Positions 61,362-64,000 of a stretch of DNA of 64,000 nucleotides are shown here, one piece after another (the first letter of the stretch is position 1; each line of letters opens with the position of its first letter). Position numbers and translations under genes: made by a program. This DNA is from Irpex lacteus. Taxonomy: Eukaryota > Basidiomycota > Agaricomycetes > Polyporales > Irpicaceae. The notes under the pieces are model-generated. The model worked only from the letters and a program-made list of their open reading frames with translations. It had not been told where the DNA came from and made no database searches. The stretch is from the NCBI GenBank assembly GCA_001986395.2, contig MQVO02000003.1:496001-560000 (forward strand). Direction: 5' to 3'.

Positions 61362-64000
61362 TCAATCTGTATTAATGCCAGTCCACTCCTGCTGCTCTGG
61401 TTTGACCTTGCGACGTTTAGCTGGTAACACATCCTCCCCTGCCTGCGACTTCTTCAGGCCTACCATCTGTTCGTGGTCTGCAAAGCGTCGTTAGATCGGG
61501 GATACAGTAAAAGAGACTGTGATGAGATATCCAGGAAAACTCACATGTGCCACTTATCACATCGTCCACGATAGGTCTGCTCCCCGACGTGATGTACCGC
61601 GTAGAGACACCCCGCGCCACGAGTGGCTGCGCCAGCAACTGCTTCAGCTCAGCTTTCAGCGCAGCCGTCTTCACGCTCGCGTTCTTCCGCTGATGCTTTG
61701 TGGGTCCACCTTTGCGCTCATCCCCAGAGCTACACATGAAAGTAAACTTAGTACACATATTAGTGTCGTAGTTTCATTGAACGCACCTCAACTCGAAATC
61801 GGAGTCCAACTCTAACTCCATCGCTTCCGCGGCTTCCTTCAGCCAATGCCTTTCGTGGTTCTCCTTCTTAACTTTGTGTTGTGCATTATCGACAGAGCGG
61901 GCAAGCTGGATTCGCTCCTTCAGCTTATCCAAAAGATAATGCTCCACCGATATCTCAGGTATCTCATCCTCACCTACAACGTATTCAGCGATCGAGGCCC
62001 AACAAGTATAGTATACGTGCCACCACTTACTGCGCTTGAGGCTGCCGAGCAGCCCCCTGACAAGCTTACGCTCGTCCGGCGCACACATAAGTAAACTGAA
62101 ACCGCTGCGCATGGCACGCGCCGTTCGGCCATTCCGGTGGACGTACACATCTGCTGAGCGGGGGATTTGGTAGTGCACGACGTGGTCGACGGAGGGGATG
62201 TCGAGACCACGGGCTGCGATGTCTGTTGCGAGTAAGACTGAGTTGGCGGTGGATTTGAACCTTGTATCGAGAGTCAGCAATACGATAGGCAGTGTCGAAA
62301 CATCGTATACATACCTATCGAGGTTCTTGAGGCGCTGACGCTGCTCAAGTTGTGAATGAAGAGGAAAAGCTTTGATCTCGAGGAGTTCCATCAAGGGCAT
62401 GAGTCGTCGTATGCCGTCAATGGACGACAAGAAGACAAGCGTCCTTCCAGGATACCTCAAAAGGAAGTAATACAAGAACGCGTCCTAGTTCAACATCAGA
62501 ATGGGAAACAGAGAAGGCGTAGTAGAGCGTACCTTCTCGTTGGCCAAGCAGTCAATTCTGCTCTCCTTCAGCGTCGACACGACTCCGCCCTCGGGACTCA
62601 GATCGATGACCTCGGGCTGAGGATCTCGGAAGTCGAGTCGCATGAGAAGGTCATCTACGGGGGATGTCAGTATCTCTTTCCTTTCGTACAGAGCCACGCC
62701 ATATACCAAGGGTAGAAGCAGGCGCATGGCGTTTCTTGCCCTTCGGCCTGGCACGTTTCTTCAGATTACGCTGTAAATCCTTGCTTAGCGTCGCAGAGAA
62801 CACGAATGTTTGCATTTCCTCTCCCGCTGCCGGTTCTGCATCAACATCTCGTGCGTCCTCTGCGGAGACACCGCCAAAATCGGGCTCAATTTGGTCTTCC
62901 CTGCACAGAATATGAGTATGGAATAAATGATACAAGGAAGAAGAGGCATACTCTGACTGCCTCAAGGTTAAACGCAGAATATTGTCGAGCTCGGCGAAAT
63001 GGCCAGCTTCTATCATCCTATCCGCTTCGTCAAGCACCAAGAACCGGAGTCTCTTGATCTGACTCGCTAGCTCATCGTCCTATTCAAACAATTAAATCAC
63101 TCAGTTTCCTACTTAAAGAGAGCGCGATTCACGCGTACAAACCTCTTGCAAAATATCCCAGAGTCGACCGGGAGTAGCCACCAAGACGTCGACACCGCGA
63201 TCCAGTATCCTACGTTGCTTGTGTGCGGACATACCTCCAACTATAGCGGCCACGCTGACTAGGGGTGGTCCCTTCGGTTTGATGGATGGTTCCGCGACTA
63301 CTTCCTTCTTCTTTCCTTTCTTATTTGATGCTCGATTTTGGTTGTTCGTTCCATTTGGGATAACGTCATCCTGCTCTTCAGTCTTGACCTCTGGAGAAGG
63401 TGCGCTCGCAGCACTGAGACAAGTATTGAGATGGGAAGACACCTGCAGAGCCAATTCTCGAGTTGGCGCGAGGACAAGAGCGCGTACGGATCGCCTAGAC
63501 TTTGCTGCTCTTTTATGTGAAGTTGCTTCGTTCAATAGCCAGTTTAATATCGGCAGACCATAAGCCAGAGTTTTTCCTGAGCCCTGTGATTAGCGTCAGG
63601 AAACACTGTTTCGTTACAAGTGAGGGAGGTCTGCACGCACTGTCTCAGCCACTCCAACAACGTCTTTCCCCCTTGCTGCTGAGGGAATCGCCTTTGACTG
63701 AATGGGAGTAGGAGTTTTGAACCCTTGTGCGTACAGGGCACGGAATAGCTGGGAGTGGAGGGAGTATGAATGCCATTCGGGTAGAAGGGTTTTTGCTGCA
63801 ATGAGGTGAGAAGGCGGTTACTTTAAGGATAAAGCGTTGCGTACAGTCGAATGGTGGTAGTTCCTCCACGGTAGGCTCTGAAGCAGGAGAGGCTTGTCTT
63901 GAGCCACTAGGTTTACTGGCTTCCTGACTTTCAGCCGGTGCTTCCTTCACCTGTGTTATTGTCAATTCGGTTGTAACCCTCAGGACAGAAGCCACACACC
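61362..64000 (-). CDS. MAK5: DEAD-box RNA helicase Mak5 (DDX24), 5' end cut off
   Basis: ATP-dependent RNA helicase of pre-60S ribosome assembly in the nucleolus. The right edge cuts the N-terminus. Visible order: [20 protein letters not shown] (Q motif region), [19 protein letters not shown] with an intron inside motif [104 protein letters not shown] and [15 protein letters not shown] long insert after motif Ia, rich in Lys and acids, and the C-terminal tail [20 protein letters not shown] are typical for Mak5. Ends [14 protein letters not shown] at 61362. Around eleven exons are seen. Confidence 0.94.

Overview
The window looks like a chromosome piece from a mushroom-forming basidiomycete (Agaricomycetes). 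Almost every gene is broken by short GT-AG introns of about 45-65 bases. There is a class I hydrophobin, a DUF6534-type seven-helix membrane gene, F-box and ankyrin genes, a long hybrid histidine kinase, and several fungal housekeeping orthologues. No ribosomal RNA, tRNA, CRISPR or bacterial operon structure was seen. About 31 protein genes are supported, on both strands, plus one retrotransposon fragment. Most intergenic gaps are 0.2-1 kb. Exon joins were made by eye from splice signals and reading phase, so gene spans are more reliable than single exon edges.

Layout: the left edge holds the 3' part of an unknown minus-strand gene, then dolichol kinase (SEC59), a GAF-containing hybrid histidine kinase, MAF1, an unknown nuclear-looking protein, a Golgi-type glycosyltransferase, an orphan minus-strand gene and a hydrophobin (to 19 kb). 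From 19 to 29.5 kb come NOP15 and CDC16 (divergent), a DUF6534-like membrane protein, a small unknown membrane protein and an ER-lumenal DnaJ (SCJ1-like, ending in KDEL).

From 29.8 to 35.3 kb lies the most unusual accessory block: three tandem paralogues of an unrecognised protein family with a mitochondrial-presequence-like N-terminus. All three share the same intron pattern, including an 11-base microexon, and a CACGTG-containing promoter element. The middle copy appears frameshifted at an A6 run.

From 35.5 kb to the right edge: a cis-prenyltransferase (second dolichol-pathway gene), a CRAL-TRIO lipid-transfer protein, a class-1-like dihydroorotate dehydrogenase, eIF1A, the PP2A catalytic subunit, CCT5, a coiled-coil protein, an ankyrin protein, two small unknown proteins, an ArsB/NhaD-like permease, an F-box protein, a 5'-truncated LINE with a clear target-site duplication and poly(A), an RMD1/DUF155 protein, another unknown protein, and the DEAD-box helicase MAK5, cut by the right edge.

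The genes do not form one pathway. The functional links that can be supported are dolichol metabolism (cis-prenyltransferase makes dehydrodolichyl diphosphate; SEC59 phosphorylates dolichol), ribosome and translation biology (MAK5, NOP15, eIF1A, MAF1), and protein folding or cell-cycle housekeeping (SCJ1, CCT5, PP2A, CDC16).
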